NCBI GenBank assembly: GCA_017615355.1
Contig: JAGAAJ010000141.1
Span: forward strand, 1 to 64,000
Direction of reading: 5' to 3'
DNA: 64,000 bases
DNA from: Prevotella sp.
Lineage (GTDB): Bacteria > Bacteroidota > Bacteroidia > Bacteroidales > Bacteroidaceae
Shown one piece after another: positions 44,148 through 52,489 of the stretch. Position 1 is the stretch's first letter; each line of letters begins with the position of its first letter. The notes below the pieces were generated by a model. It did no database searches. It had not been told where the DNA came from and worked only from the letters and a program-made list of their open reading frames with translations. The translations under genes and the position numbers were made by a program.

Positions 44148-44689
44148 ATAGCTTGTTTGTTAAGGTATTCTTTTATCATCTTGGCCAGCATCTTTCTGGC
44201 CCTGAAAAACAGCGAGGAGGAGGTGCTTTCCCTGACGCCCAGCACTTGGGCTATCTCGCGGTGTGACCGCTGTTCGTAGACGAAGAGGTTGAGCACCGTT
44301 CGATAGTTGGCCGGCAGCCGTCCTATCATCTCCATCAGCACGTCGGGCGGCACCCTTCCCACATCGGGCTCTTCAGGTTCGTCGGGCTCCTCCGGCATGT
44401 TATCGACCAGCATGAAGCGCTGATGCTCACGCAGGTAGTCGATGCTGCGGTTGCTCACAATTCTGCTCACCCACGACTTCAGCGAGCCCTCGCCCTGATA
44501 GTTGAACTGCCGGATGGAGGTGAGAATCTTGACAAAGCTGTCCTGCAGGACGTCGCGCACCTCGTCACGTTCAGGTATATACCTCAGCCCGACGGCCATG
44601 GCATAGCCTGAATAGCGGTCGTAAAGCCGGCGCAATGCCGCCTTCTCGCCGCCGCGAATCGCCTCCAGCAGTTGTCGCTCCGTCTCCAC
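44144..44689 (-). CDS. ECF-type RNA polymerase sigma factor
   Basis: A 181-residue sigma-70 family factor with region 2 (LYDRYSGYAMAVGLRYIPE, then DVLQDSFVKI) and region 4 (LPANYRTVLNLFVYEQRSH REIAQVLGV). It redirects RNA polymerase to a small regulon, usually envelope or stress genes in Bacteroidota. It overlaps the following barrel/anti-sigma-like gene by four bases, and a lipoprotein gene sits eight bases upstream, so all three form one unit that probably regulates itself. Confidence 0.93.
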   Translation of the reverse strand: METERQLLEAIRGGEKAALRRLYDRYSGYAMAVGLRYIPERDEVRDVLQDSFVKILTSIRQFNYQGEGSLKSWVSRIVSNRSIDYLREHQRFMLVDNMPEEPDEPEEPDVGRVPPDVLMEMIGRLPANYRTVLNLFVYEQRSHREIAQVLGVRESTSSSLFFRARKMLAKMIKEYLNKQAI

Positions 44690-44696
44690 GTTCCTG

Positions 44697-45323
44697 TTAT
44701 CTTATCCGATTCTTCGTGCTGTAATAGAGCGGAATGGGTTTATGGGGAGCACGCACCTGCTCCTCATGGGTCTCCAGATTCGTGACGTTGTAGGCGGTGA
44801 CGGTGAATCCTATTGTCCATTGCCCGTTGTCGTTTCTGTAGACGGCATTGCCCGGCTCGTTGGAGAGCACGTCAACACGATGGTCCACACCATCGACGGC
44901 GACGACGAACGATGCCTGAGTGAAGAGCAGGGTCCCGTCATAGTTTTTCTCCGTCGACGACAAGGAGTTGAATGATGCATAGTCCGTATAGCCCTGGTCC
45001 TTGAAACGGATGACAGAAGGCTGCCCATAGTACTCAAAAGTATGGACTAAACTTGACGCGGATTCTCTCTCAAAGCAGGAGATGCCCAGATACTGTTCCG
45101 GCAATCTCAGCTTCAGCACATTGGTCACCTCCAGGCGGGCCGTGTCCATCACCACCTTGTCTACCGTCCATTCGCCGTCATAGACAGCGCCGAATGGATA
45201 GTCAGCGGATATATAACCATTATGGGCATCGTAGCTGTCAGCGTCGTCAACGCTACAGGCCGTCAGGAGGCATCCTGACAACATGCCCAAGACCATCAGG
45301 GCCGTTTTCATTTTCGCTTTCAT
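44697..45323 (-). CDS. Lipoprotein of the ECF sigma unit, unknown function
   Basis: A 208-residue predicted lipoprotein: MKTALMVLGMLSGCLLTAC gives signal and lipobox. The mature part is beta-rich (GEWTVDKVVMD, FTVTAYNVTN), possibly a DUF4840-like fold, which I cannot confirm. I choose ATG 45323 over 45311, as A-rich sequence and the AACGAAA leader stand before it. Eight bases upstream of the sigma factor gene. Confidence 0.6.
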   Translation of the reverse strand: MKAKMKTALMVLGMLSGCLLTACSVDDADSYDAHNGYISADYPFGAVYDGEWTVDKVVMDTARLEVTNVLKLRLPEQYLGISCFERESASSLVHTFEYYGQPSVIRFKDQGYTDYASFNSLSSTEKNYDGTLLFTQASFVVAVDGVDHRVDVLSNEPGNAVYRNDNGQWTIGFTVTAYNVTNLETHEEQVRAPHKPIPLYYSTKNRIR

Positions 45324-45352
45324 ACTTTTTCGTTTTCGTCTTCGTTTTGACC
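45324..45352 (-). repeat. AACGAAA leader repeat before the ECF-unit lipoprotein
   Basis: Minus strand: AAACGAAGACGAAAACG and similar, just before the ATG, the same polarity as at 5351, 21525, 31037 and 62276. Confidence 0.5.
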
Positions 45353-45576
45353 TTCGGTCGAGCCTGCTCCCGCTCGGCAATAATCAAGCAAGCTTGTTAT
45401 TGCTCTCGCTTACTCGCAGCCTTCGTTCAATAATATAACGGAGAAAATGCAAAATCTTGCACTTCGAGGCCAACTTTTTCTTCATTAACGTTTTTTAAGT
45501 CCTTCAAGTGCAGGATTTCCCCACCTGCGCCGTTTCCTTGGCAGAAACATCAATCATCAAAACAACAACAGAAACC

Positions 45577-47094
45577 ATGAAAAAGAATTATTTGCGTTTA
45601 GGCCTGGCAGCTGCAAGCCTGCTGGCTATGGGATGTTCCACAACCGACGGTGATGGTGCCTACGACGGCTATTACGACATGAACTACGCAGCCTATTCGG
45701 TTGATGGAATGACGGGCGAGATGCCGGAAGAAAAAGGCGACAAGTTCGACGACTTCAAAGACAATCCCTTCGTCAAGACCGCCGACGAGCCCGTCTCCAC
45801 CTTCTCTGTCGATGCCGACGGTGCCTCGTATGCTATCATGCGCCGCTACCTGACCGACAACTATAACGTCAATCCCTCCAGCGTCCGTATAGAGGAGTTC
45901 CTCAACTATTTCACCTTCAACTACGCCGCTCCTACAGGCAATGACCATGTGGCCATCAGCGCCGAGGTGGGCGATTGTCCCTGGAACGCAGGCCACAAGC
46001 TGCTACAGCTGGGCATCAAGGGCAAGGAGCTGACGGCTGATGAGATGCCGCGGGCCAACTTCGTGTTCCTCGTCGACGTGTCGGGCTCGATGGACAGCAA
46101 CGACAAGATCGGGCTGCTGAAGAAAGGACTGACGGAGCTGCTCTATCAGCTCAACCCCGACGACCGCATCTCGCTCATCACCTACTCAGGCGAGGTGAAA
46201 AAACTGCTCGAGTCGACGCCCGTCCGCGAGGCTGACAAGATCAAGAAAGCTATCAGCAAACTCACGGCCGACGGATGCACCGCTGGCGGCAAGGCCCTGA
46301 AGATGGCCTACGAGGAGGCGCTGGCCAACTACGACCCCAAGTGCAACAACCGTGTCATCATGGGCACCGACGGCGACTTCAACGTGGGCGTCACCAGCAC
46401 CGACGCACTCGTGGAGATGGTCGAGAGCTATGCCCGCCAAGGCATCTATATGACCTGTCTGGGCTTCGGCATGGGCAACCTCAACGACGCCATGATGGAG
46501 AAGGTCAGCAATGCCGGCAACGGCACCTACCACTACATCGACTGCGAGAACGAGATGATGAAAGTCTTCGTGCACGAGCGCAGCCAGTTCGTCAGCGTGG
46601 CCAACGACGCCAAGTGTCAGGTCAGCTTTAATCCCGACCTCGTCAGCGAATACCGTCTCATCGGCTACGAAAATCGCGTGATGAGCAACGACGACTTCGA
46701 GAACGACAAGAAGGATGCAGGCGAGATTGGCGCCGGACAGACCATCACCGCCCTCTACGAGATCGTGCTGAATGAGGACTTCTATAACGCTGCTGATTTC
46801 AACCCCTCCGCCTACCCTGACCTCGTCACCTTCGATTTCCGCTACAAGAAGACGCTCGATGGCGCCAGCATCCCCCTGCAGGTGAAGCTCTCAGCCGACA
46901 AGCCCCTCAACAAATACGGACGTCCCGACGACTTCTACTTCGCAGCCGGCGTAGCCGCCTACGGCATGATTCTCCGCAACTCTCCCTACAAGGGCGATGC
47001 CACCATCGAGATGGCGAAGCGCCTTGTTAAGCAGGGCCTCAGCTTCGATCCCCACGGCTATCGTGCCGAGCTGCTCCAGCTGATGGAGAAATAA
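45577..47094 (+). CDS. VWA-domain lipoprotein (YfbK family)
   Basis: A 505-residue lipoprotein: signal LRLGLAAASLLAMGC with lipobox, then an N-terminal VWF-like region (FSVDADGASYAIMRRYL), a von Willebrand factor A domain with the metal site DVSGSMDS plus later T and D positions (GTDGDFNVG), and a C-terminal DUF3520-like region (AYGMILRNSPY). Such proteins bind ligands through Mg2+ at the surface; function in Bacteroidota is not settled. I start at ATG 45577 because the signal begins there. It converges on the Doc gene, with element D between. Confidence 0.88.
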   Translation: MKKNYLRLGLAAASLLAMGCSTTDGDGAYDGYYDMNYAAYSVDGMTGEMPEEKGDKFDDFKDNPFVKTADEPVSTFSVDADGASYAIMRRYLTDNYNVNPSSVRIEEFLNYFTFNYAAPTGNDHVAISAEVGDCPWNAGHKLLQLGIKGKELTADEMPRANFVFLVDVSGSMDSNDKIGLLKKGLTELLYQLNPDDRISLITYSGEVKKLLESTPVREADKIKKAISKLTADGCTAGGKALKMAYEEALANYDPKCNNRVIMGTDGDFNVGVTSTDALVEMVESYARQGIYMTCLGFGMGNLNDAMMEKVSNAGNGTYHYIDCENEMMKVFVHERSQFVSVANDAKCQVSFNPDLVSEYRLIGYENRVMSNDDFENDKKDAGEIGAGQTITALYEIVLNEDFYNAADFNPSAYPDLVTFDFRYKKTLDGASIPLQVKLSADKPLNKYGRPDDFYFAAGVAAYGMILRNSPYKGDATIEMAKRLVKQGLSFDPHGYRAELLQLMEK

Positions 47095-47104
47095 TCATCG
47101 GACA

Positions 47105-47220
47105 CGCAAAAAAAGTCAAGACCTAACATCGCCACCGAAAACACCTTTATACAGAGGCTTTCTGCGATGTTAGGTCTTGTTTTGAGAGGTAACATAGAGG
47201 TAATATAGACCTAACGTCAT
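47105..47220. repeat. Half-element D: long-loop hairpin plus 11-bp iterons
   Basis: A perfect 15-bp stem (47118-47132 with 47164-47178; AAGACCTAACATCGC) closes a 31-base loop holding AAACACCTTTATACAGAGG. It is followed by T-rich sequence and three 11-bp units (AGAGGTAACAT, AGAGGTAATAT, AGACCTAACGT; 47185-47217). This matches the left half of element C (55152-55286) in order and in much of its sequence. It also sits between two convergent gene ends and could act as a terminator. Confidence 0.85.
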
Positions 47221-47232
47221 GCCTAAATGATG

Positions 47233-47721
47233 TCACTCACCCGTCCCTATGCCATCATATGCTTCGTCCTCCTCGAAACCGATTCCCTGACTCATCGCCT
47301 CCATCAATTCCAGTTTGATAGACTCGCTGTAGTCTTCATCATTGACTATACACCTCATTACCTCGGTCAGCAAATCGCGGTCTATATGCCCTGCTGCCAC
47401 ATGATAGCCGATGGCCTCCATCTCTTCCATGAAGTTTTTGAGAAGGTACATATACCCATTCTTCAGAAAGAAATTAGCAGTCAACGTGATTGAGATACGC
47501 TTGTTGCAATCAGCAAAAAAATGGCCCTTACACAAACTGTACATCAGGTAGGCTGCCTTGTCTGCAATTTCAGGATAATAGCGATCGTCCTGCACGAAAT
47601 CCAGTGTTGACCTGATGCCACCCTCATCGCGTACACCTGCCATACCACCACCGCTTTTTTCTACCGTCTTGTAGTAGATAGCGAGGGCCTCGTCGTAGTC
47701 AATGTATGATAACGTAATCAT
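47233..47721 (-). CDS. Doc-type Fic-fold toxin
   Basis: A 162-residue protein of the death-on-curing branch of the Fic fold. The motif HFFADCNKR at residues 67-75 fits the Doc consensus HxFxD(A)NKR, with Cys where Ala or Gly is usual. Doc phosphorylates EF-Tu and stops translation. The C-terminal acidic tail is longer than in phage P1 Doc. It lies 11 bases after the DNA-binding partner gene, the common toxin-antitoxin-like order in Bacteroidota. Activity in this variant is inferred. Confidence 0.85.
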   Translation of the reverse strand: MITLSYIDYDEALAIYYKTVEKSGGGMAGVRDEGGIRSTLDFVQDDRYYPEIADKAAYLMYSLCKGHFFADCNKRISITLTANFFLKNGYMYLLKNFMEEMEAIGYHVAAGHIDRDLLTEVMRCIVNDEDYSESIKLELMEAMSQGIGFEEDEAYDGIGTGE

Positions 47722-47732
47722 AGCAGCTTCTC

Positions 47733-48734
47733 CTATTGCTTTAGACGATCGAGTACAGCCTTGTTCTCATCCAACAGATGGTCGAAGTCAATCGACTGAC
47801 TACCGATGAACTTCTCGTATTCTTCTGGCGATACAGCCTTCAGGTATTCCGCAATGTTGTTGTGATACACGTCACGAAGAGCAAAGTCACGTGATGCCAT
47901 CTTCGTTCTGGCATCTTCTAAAATGGGCTTTACGAATGGCATAGCAGACAATTCCTTGATAGCCTCACCAACTTCCGTAACGGTAACAACGCCCATCTCC
48001 TTGGCTTTTGCCTTGATGGTTTCTGCCACATGGTTCTCAAAGGCAGAGACAGATACCAACACCTCAGCATATAACGTACGGCGCAGATTGTCCTTCTGGC
48101 TCAAGTCAAGTAACTGCTTGTATTCCTTGGCCTTCTCGCAGAACACAGCCTTGTAAATCATATCCATGATAGTGGAGTACTTGTAGGTCTTGTGCCCATC
48201 CACATAGTCCCTAATGGCATCCGTCAGTTTCTGATGGTAGTTTTCCTCCGACACAGCAGATACCAAATAGTTCCTGTCCCTACGGTTAATAAACTTTGTA
48301 CCACCACCTGTTTTCTCATTGATTGTAGCAATAACAATATCCAATATTCTCGAGCGAACCCATTTGGCCTTTTCACTTTCAGTTAGAAGCATACCAATAT
48401 TTAGGAATGAACGAAAGTCGAAAAGACCAATCTGAGGAGTTTTGTTTGGGACATCAATGTCCTGAACATATCGCGACTTGAACTCTTTCAGGCTATTACC
48501 CTTGCAAATAAAGTAACCATTATGTTCTAATTCCTCTTGATGGTTTTCTATGTATCTTGAGACGGTACGTATATCCACCTCATAATAATCTGCCACCATT
48601 TGTTTTGTCAGCACATATCGCCCCTCAAACTCAAGCGGTTTCACATCCAATGCTTCTTGTATCCGAGGCAGGGCTACTGGGTTGTTCAAAATGTTCTGTC
48701 GGCTGATTGCTGATGTCGTTAAATCCTTTGCCAT
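47733..48734 (-). CDS. DNA-binding partner of the Doc toxin (RhuM/phage-antirepressor-like)
   Basis: A 333-residue protein. The N-terminus (RYVLTKQMVADYYEVDIRTV SRYI) looks like a winged or ordinary HTH, followed by KSRYVQDIDVPNKTPQIGLF and FRSFLNIGMLLTESEKAKWV, which recall phage antirepressor or RhuM-like proteins. The rest is helical. Directly upstream of the Doc gene and probably its antitoxin and repressor. Function from context. Confidence 0.65.
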   Translation of the reverse strand: MAKDLTTSAISRQNILNNPVALPRIQEALDVKPLEFEGRYVLTKQMVADYYEVDIRTVSRYIENHQEELEHNGYFICKGNSLKEFKSRYVQDIDVPNKTPQIGLFDFRSFLNIGMLLTESEKAKWVRSRILDIVIATINEKTGGGTKFINRRDRNYLVSAVSEENYHQKLTDAIRDYVDGHKTYKYSTIMDMIYKAVFCEKAKEYKQLLDLSQKDNLRRTLYAEVLVSVSAFENHVAETIKAKAKEMGVVTVTEVGEAIKELSAMPFVKPILEDARTKMASRDFALRDVYHNNIAEYLKAVSPEEYEKFIGSQSIDFDHLLDENKAVLDRLKQ

Positions 48735-48929
48735 CTTCTGTTTTCTTTTTTTTACGTTGCAAAAATACTATATTTTATAGAAACAACCAAATGTTTTTGA
48801 ATTGCTCCTACTATATAGTATAGAAAAAACGAAAATGTTACATGCTCAGAGCAACTTTTTTTCGCCAGACTTCATCACTCTTACTTCTTCTATCTTCCAT
48901 CAGACATCAGTATGTCACTCACCCGCACC

Positions 48930-49934
48930 CTATGCATCCCCTATCTTTCGGATGACAATTTTTCCTCCTTCCTGACCAAACAAACAATCACCAATAACCT
49001 TGACAGATGACGGAATGATCAACGTAAGGAAACTCTTACAATGTGCGAAAGCATGTGAGCATATCGTCTCCACCCCATCTGGCACATAATACTCTTTTTT
49101 ATCAAATGTCTGTTTGCTCCATAGAAGACGTTTCTGACTACCTGAATAGGTTACTCCATCTTCATCAGTAATCTTTGCACCTTTGCAAACATAGAGAGAA
49201 TCTTCTATTTCATTTTCTTGGGAATATGGCCTATCCCATACCAATACACAGCCTTGCACCCTGTCGCTGCCAAATATGGGGTACTCTTCTTCCGACAGTT
49301 CATCTAATTTGCAAGTGTAAGGTACATTTAGTTCTTCAAAGGTACATCCGACAAACGCTAAACGGTCTATCTTTTCAACACCTTCTGGAATCCAGTACGT
49401 TTCTACGGTAGCTGCCTTCAACAGTCGTTTGTGGTCTTGGCTATACACGAAGCCATATTCATTAGTCTCTCCCTCGGCTATCTCTTTTTCCAATTCCTCG
49501 CTTCTCGTATTGTCATATGCCCAATTCCATACGCGAATATTCATTATGTTTGGAGCATGCTTTATCGCTTTTCCCACCTCATATTCGCTAACATTGTAAG
49601 GCACGTCCAGCGCCATCAATTCAGTACAGTCTTTGAAAGCATTGGCTGCTAACCTATAAACGTTCTCTGGTATTCGGTAATGCTTTACGTTAGGGGCTTT
49701 GACCAACATTCTGCCGTTCTCTATCAATGCGAAGACAGCCCCATCTTCCTCAGTCACAATATCGTATGTAGTGCGCTTGATAGTCGCATAATCCTCAATC
49801 CACTTGTCATCCTCCATATCTGCAAGCCACATTCTTTCTACCTCACCCCCATCTTCAACATCCACGCTGTCCATCATGATAGGCATGGATTTCTCTAACA
49901 TCGTCTTATAGTTCAAACTATGCTTCTTCGCCAT
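48930..49934 (-). CDS. BspA-like leucine-rich repeat protein without signal peptide
   Basis: A 334-residue protein with several LRR_5 (BspA-type) units: IPENVYRLAANAFKDCTEL, IPEGVEKIDRLAFVGC, VPDGVETICSHAFAHCKSF and IIPSSVKVIGDCLF. Most relatives are secreted, but this one begins MAKKHSLNYKT with no signal, so it is probably cytoplasmic. It overlaps the upstream gene by 17 bases and is the last gene of the run that begins with the radical SAM enzyme at 54055. Confidence 0.72.
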   Translation of the reverse strand: MAKKHSLNYKTMLEKSMPIMMDSVDVEDGGEVERMWLADMEDDKWIEDYATIKRTTYDIVTEEDGAVFALIENGRMLVKAPNVKHYRIPENVYRLAANAFKDCTELMALDVPYNVSEYEVGKAIKHAPNIMNIRVWNWAYDNTRSEELEKEIAEGETNEYGFVYSQDHKRLLKAATVETYWIPEGVEKIDRLAFVGCTFEELNVPYTCKLDELSEEEYPIFGSDRVQGCVLVWDRPYSQENEIEDSLYVCKGAKITDEDGVTYSGSQKRLLWSKQTFDKKEYYVPDGVETICSHAFAHCKSFLTLIIPSSVKVIGDCLFGQEGGKIVIRKIGDA

Positions 49935-50385
49935 TATAGACTATCTCCTTACCTATATATTCCACTCGTTCTATCAGATTTACCAAGCCGCCCATTTCAA
50001 ACTCCCCTTTTACATACACCTCATAGTCATTTTGATAATAATCTGACCAAGTGACAGGGACTTTGGTCAGTCCAACACATTTGAAAAGACGTCGTTGGCT
50101 ATTGGGCGATTCAGCAACTTTAGCGGTCAGCACGATGGGCTCTCCCAATTCTTCGAATATGCAACGCAGACGGTTTTCCTCTGCATCTCGATTCTCCATT
50201 CCAGACAAGTCTTTCAATACAAAGAACACCTTTGCATCAAACTCCTCCCATCTGTCTTTTCCATTCAGATGCATAGAAATACCATAGAATACATAGCATT
50301 CATCAGGCGGAAATATCCAAAATCTCGGCATCTCCAGATTTTGCTCGCTGCAAAATGCCTTTATCCTATCAAGCTCACAGCTCAT
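49918..50385 (-). CDS. Hypothetical protein of the peptide-maturation region
   Basis: A 155-residue soluble protein with no signal. FWIFPPDECYVFYGISMHLNG, then a charged middle and a beta-rich end (YEVYVKGEFEMGGLVNL). I do not recognise the family. It overlaps the LRR gene by 17 bases, so translation may be coupled. Low GC. Confidence 0.5.
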   Translation of the reverse strand: MSCELDRIKAFCSEQNLEMPRFWIFPPDECYVFYGISMHLNGKDRWEEFDAKVFFVLKDLSGMENRDAEENRLRCIFEELGEPIVLTAKVAESPNSQRRLFKCVGLTKVPVTWSDYYQNDYEVYVKGEFEMGGLVNLIERVEYIGKEIVYNGEEA

Positions 50386-50403
50386 ATTCTATCTGGTAAT
50401 AGC

Positions 50404-50604
50404 TTATCTTTTCTTCATCCCTCCATAGGTTTTGACATAACGAATGGCTACTCTACCATTAAAATCTACTGAATACTGACCTGTAACAATGCCAGAGCAA
50501 CCATAGCAGCATTCACTGAAACCGCCGAATGTCTCTGGTTTAAGATTAAGCACTACTGTACTGCCACAGTTAGTGCACGTAACAGAAACGGTTATGTTAT
50601 TCAT
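50404..50604 (-). CDS. Small zinc-ribbon protein
   Basis: A 66-residue protein with two CxxC pairs (CTNCGS and CCYGCSG), the spacing of a zinc ribbon. The rest is a short beta-rich tail (YSVDFNGRVAIRYVKTY). It overlaps the next upstream gene by four bases. No function assigned; it could bind nucleic acid or a partner protein. Confidence 0.6.
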   Translation of the reverse strand: MNNITVSVTCTNCGSTVVLNLKPETFGGFSECCYGCSGIVTGQYSVDFNGRVAIRYVKTYGGMKKR

Positions 50605-50915
50605 TCTATAAAACCTCCATCTTTGAGTTCATCAAGTGTTGGAGCACCAATTCTATCCAAGCTCTCCCCTAGATTTGGTTCTCTTCCATGTACCTTCTTA
50701 AAATTTTCAACCCATTCGTCTTGTTCCTTTTCCATTTTGTTATGCCATTTCTCCCACCTGCGCCGATTCCTATATTCCAACCAATAGTTTCTCAACCACA
50801 GGAAAGCCGCTATTCCCCAGCTGCCTGCCACGTAATAACCATAGTTTTCTAAATCCTTACCTATTATTAAAGCTAAGAATCCTAAAAACAGAAACAATGC
50901 CACATCTTTACTCAT
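50601..50915 (-). CDS. Small membrane protein
   Basis: A 104-residue protein with two hydrophobic N-terminal segments (VALFLFLGFLALIIG and VAGSWGIAAFLWL), then a basic, Trp-rich amphipathic region (RRRWEKWHNKMEKEQDEW) and a cytoplasmic-type tail. No family recognised. It may be a membrane anchor or immunity-like protein in the peptide locus; this is a guess from position only. Confidence 0.5.
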   Translation of the reverse strand: MSKDVALFLFLGFLALIIGKDLENYGYYVAGSWGIAAFLWLRNYWLEYRNRRRWEKWHNKMEKEQDEWVENFKKVHGREPNLGESLDRIGAPTLDELKDGGFIE

Positions 50916-50984
50916 TGTCGCGTTGCATTTAATTGTTTATAATACCACATATGGTTTCAAATCAAAGTCGTATTGGTCCGGATG

Positions 50985-51296
50985 TCAATCCTCTTCCTCC
51001 ACTTCGGATTGTTTTCTTTTCTTGCGCCCTTCCCAATAAAATATTATCCAAGATAATGCAGACAATCCCCAAAAGAGCGGGAGAGCAGATTCTTTTCCTT
51101 CGAAATCTGTATCAGATTTCAGAGATAGTAATCCTAAAAAAAAGAAAAAGATTCCTGCTATTGCAGTTATTAATCTTGGATTCTTGTTTCCGAAATCGCC
51201 TAATCTCTCACCCTCCATTTTTCCTCTACTATAACCAGAGCGCCCTGCGTTCATTCCACCTTTAAAAATGTCAAATGGATTTACTTCTGTTCCCAT
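50985..51296 (-). CDS. Small membrane protein with Gly/Arg-rich N-terminus
   Basis: A 103-residue protein: soluble N-terminus (GGMNAGRSGYSRGKMEGERL), two hydrophobic segments (LITAIAGIFFFFLGLLSL and LPLFWGLSALSWIIFYW), and a basic-acidic tail. No family recognised. It is 20 bases downstream of the kinase-like gene, in the same direction. Confidence 0.5.
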   Translation of the reverse strand: MGTEVNPFDIFKGGMNAGRSGYSRGKMEGERLGDFGNKNPRLITAIAGIFFFFLGLLSLKSDTDFEGKESALPLFWGLSALSWIIFYWEGRKKRKQSEVEEED

Positions 51297-51316
51297 AATG
51301 ATGTTGTTTAATATGT

Positions 51317-52156
51317 TTATAATACTAAAAATTGTTTTAAATTAAAACCGTATTCGGCAAAGAGAGCATCAACCTCGGCAAAGTCAATATCTTCTCGAAG
51401 GACACCTGCGATATAGTTGATGATTACATACGTCTGCAAAATTTCGCGTGGAAACAAGTCTTTCACATGCCGTTGATCATCCTCGCTTATATATGGATGA
51501 GAAGGTGAACAGGCTAGTTCAAAATCAAGTAGTTCTAATGCCCACGTATAGTTTTGCTCACTTATAGCATTGTGTAATATATTGTGATCGTGGAGAATAC
51601 GGAGATTACGAATCAATACATAGGCTGCAATCATGTGAGCCTTACCATAGCCTCGCTCATTCATTTGGCCCCATTTTGCTACTTCTGCCTGTATTTCTTC
51701 TTGCGACATAAAGGCTGCATCGCTGATTCGATAGGGACATTCCACATCATATTGTAGCAAACAGGGTTTTACCTTATGCCCATTAGGTAGGTTTATCTCC
51801 ATATCTAACTCCAATACATATTCCATATGATTAGTCTTGATGCCAAGTGCTTCTATCTCCTGTCCCATGACAAAATCCCGTTCAGCGTCCTGACGAAGAA
51901 GCAATCCCCACGTACCATCATAAAACTCTCCTGTATGCAAGTAAGTATGCTGAGTATATGACAATCCGTTACCTTTACTTACAACATATCGACCGTTGTC
52001 TGTTCTACCAACTACATAGCTGCGACCATGAAGTGGACTGGGGCAAAATGTCTCCTTATCTCCGCCTATAAAGCGTAGATAAGGTAACATTATTTCGCAG
52101 TCATTTGACCGTTGAATAATACGAAAGAAGAGTGAGTGAGCGCAAATCTGTCTCAT
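51317..52156 (-). CDS. Protein-kinase-fold-like protein of the peptide locus
   Basis: A 279-residue soluble protein. GRYVVSKGNGLSY, then LLLRQDAERDFVMGQEIEALGIKTN, resemble the N-lobe and helix-C region of SelO- or HipA-like kinase folds; LHDHNILHNAISEQN then ALELLDFELACSP resembles the catalytic H...N and DF(G) positions. Single residues differ from every subfamily I know, so it may be an AMP- or phosphotransferase or a pseudokinase. It starts six bases after the stop of the Pro-rich mini-gene, so it is part of the radical SAM operon. Acting on the modified peptide is inferred. Confidence 0.5.
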   Translation of the reverse strand: MRQICAHSLFFRIIQRSNDCEIMLPYLRFIGGDKETFCPSPLHGRSYVVGRTDNGRYVVSKGNGLSYTQHTYLHTGEFYDGTWGLLLRQDAERDFVMGQEIEALGIKTNHMEYVLELDMEINLPNGHKVKPCLLQYDVECPYRISDAAFMSQEEIQAEVAKWGQMNERGYGKAHMIAAYVLIRNLRILHDHNILHNAISEQNYTWALELLDFELACSPSHPYISEDDQRHVKDLFPREILQTYVIINYIAGVLREDIDFAEVDALFAEYGFNLKQFLVL

Positions 52157-52162
52157 ACACGT

Positions 52163-52264
52163 TCAATCTGTCAATATTTTCTTTCCTGGAGGTATTGGTG
52201 GTCTATCAGGCAAGGGTTTCCTTTTTTGTGGTGGGTCTGGATCTGGTCTTCTTTGATTACACAT
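52163..52264 (-). CDS. 33-residue proline-rich mini-protein, possible second peptide substrate
   Basis: A short open frame on the minus strand: it starts MCNQRRPDPDPP, continues QKRKPLPDRPPIPPGKK and ends ILTD. The start is preceded by GCAAAAACA, an A-rich initiation context usual in this phylum, and the stop is six bases before the kinase-like gene. Proline and charge make it look like an unfolded short peptide. It could be a second precursor, a spacer or a secreted effector. Real expression needs proof. Confidence 0.5.
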   Translation of the reverse strand: MCNQRRPDPDPPQKRKPLPDRPPIPPGKKILTD

Positions 52265-52337
52265 TGTTTTTGCATTTTAATTGTTAATAATGAGGATGGG
52301 CAGAATAAACCTACCCAATCCTCGTTAATTACGGAGT

Positions 52338-52442
52338 TTAGCCCTGACGATAATTGATACCGCAATAGGTTGTGTTACTCTTTGAGCAACCGCTCATAGC
52401 AACAACCTTAGAAGATGCGCTAACATTCAAATCTACTTTCAT
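52338..52442 (-). CDS. 34-residue putative RiPP precursor peptide
   Basis: A short gene 47 bases downstream of the radical SAM gene on the same strand. The peptide starts MKVDLNVSASSKVVAMSG, continues CSKSNTTY and ends CGINYRQG. A leader-like N-terminus followed by a short C-terminal part with two Cys, Thr, Tyr and Asn residues is what a radical SAM/SPASM peptide maturase would act on (thioether or other crosslinks). The start has an A-rich upstream context. Recognised by position, size and composition, not by a known family. Confidence 0.7.
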   Translation of the reverse strand: MKVDLNVSASSKVVAMSGCSKSNTTYCGINYRQG

Positions 52443-52489
52443 AGTTGTAAATGTTTTAGGTTATAGTGATATTTCTTGGGGAACCACAC

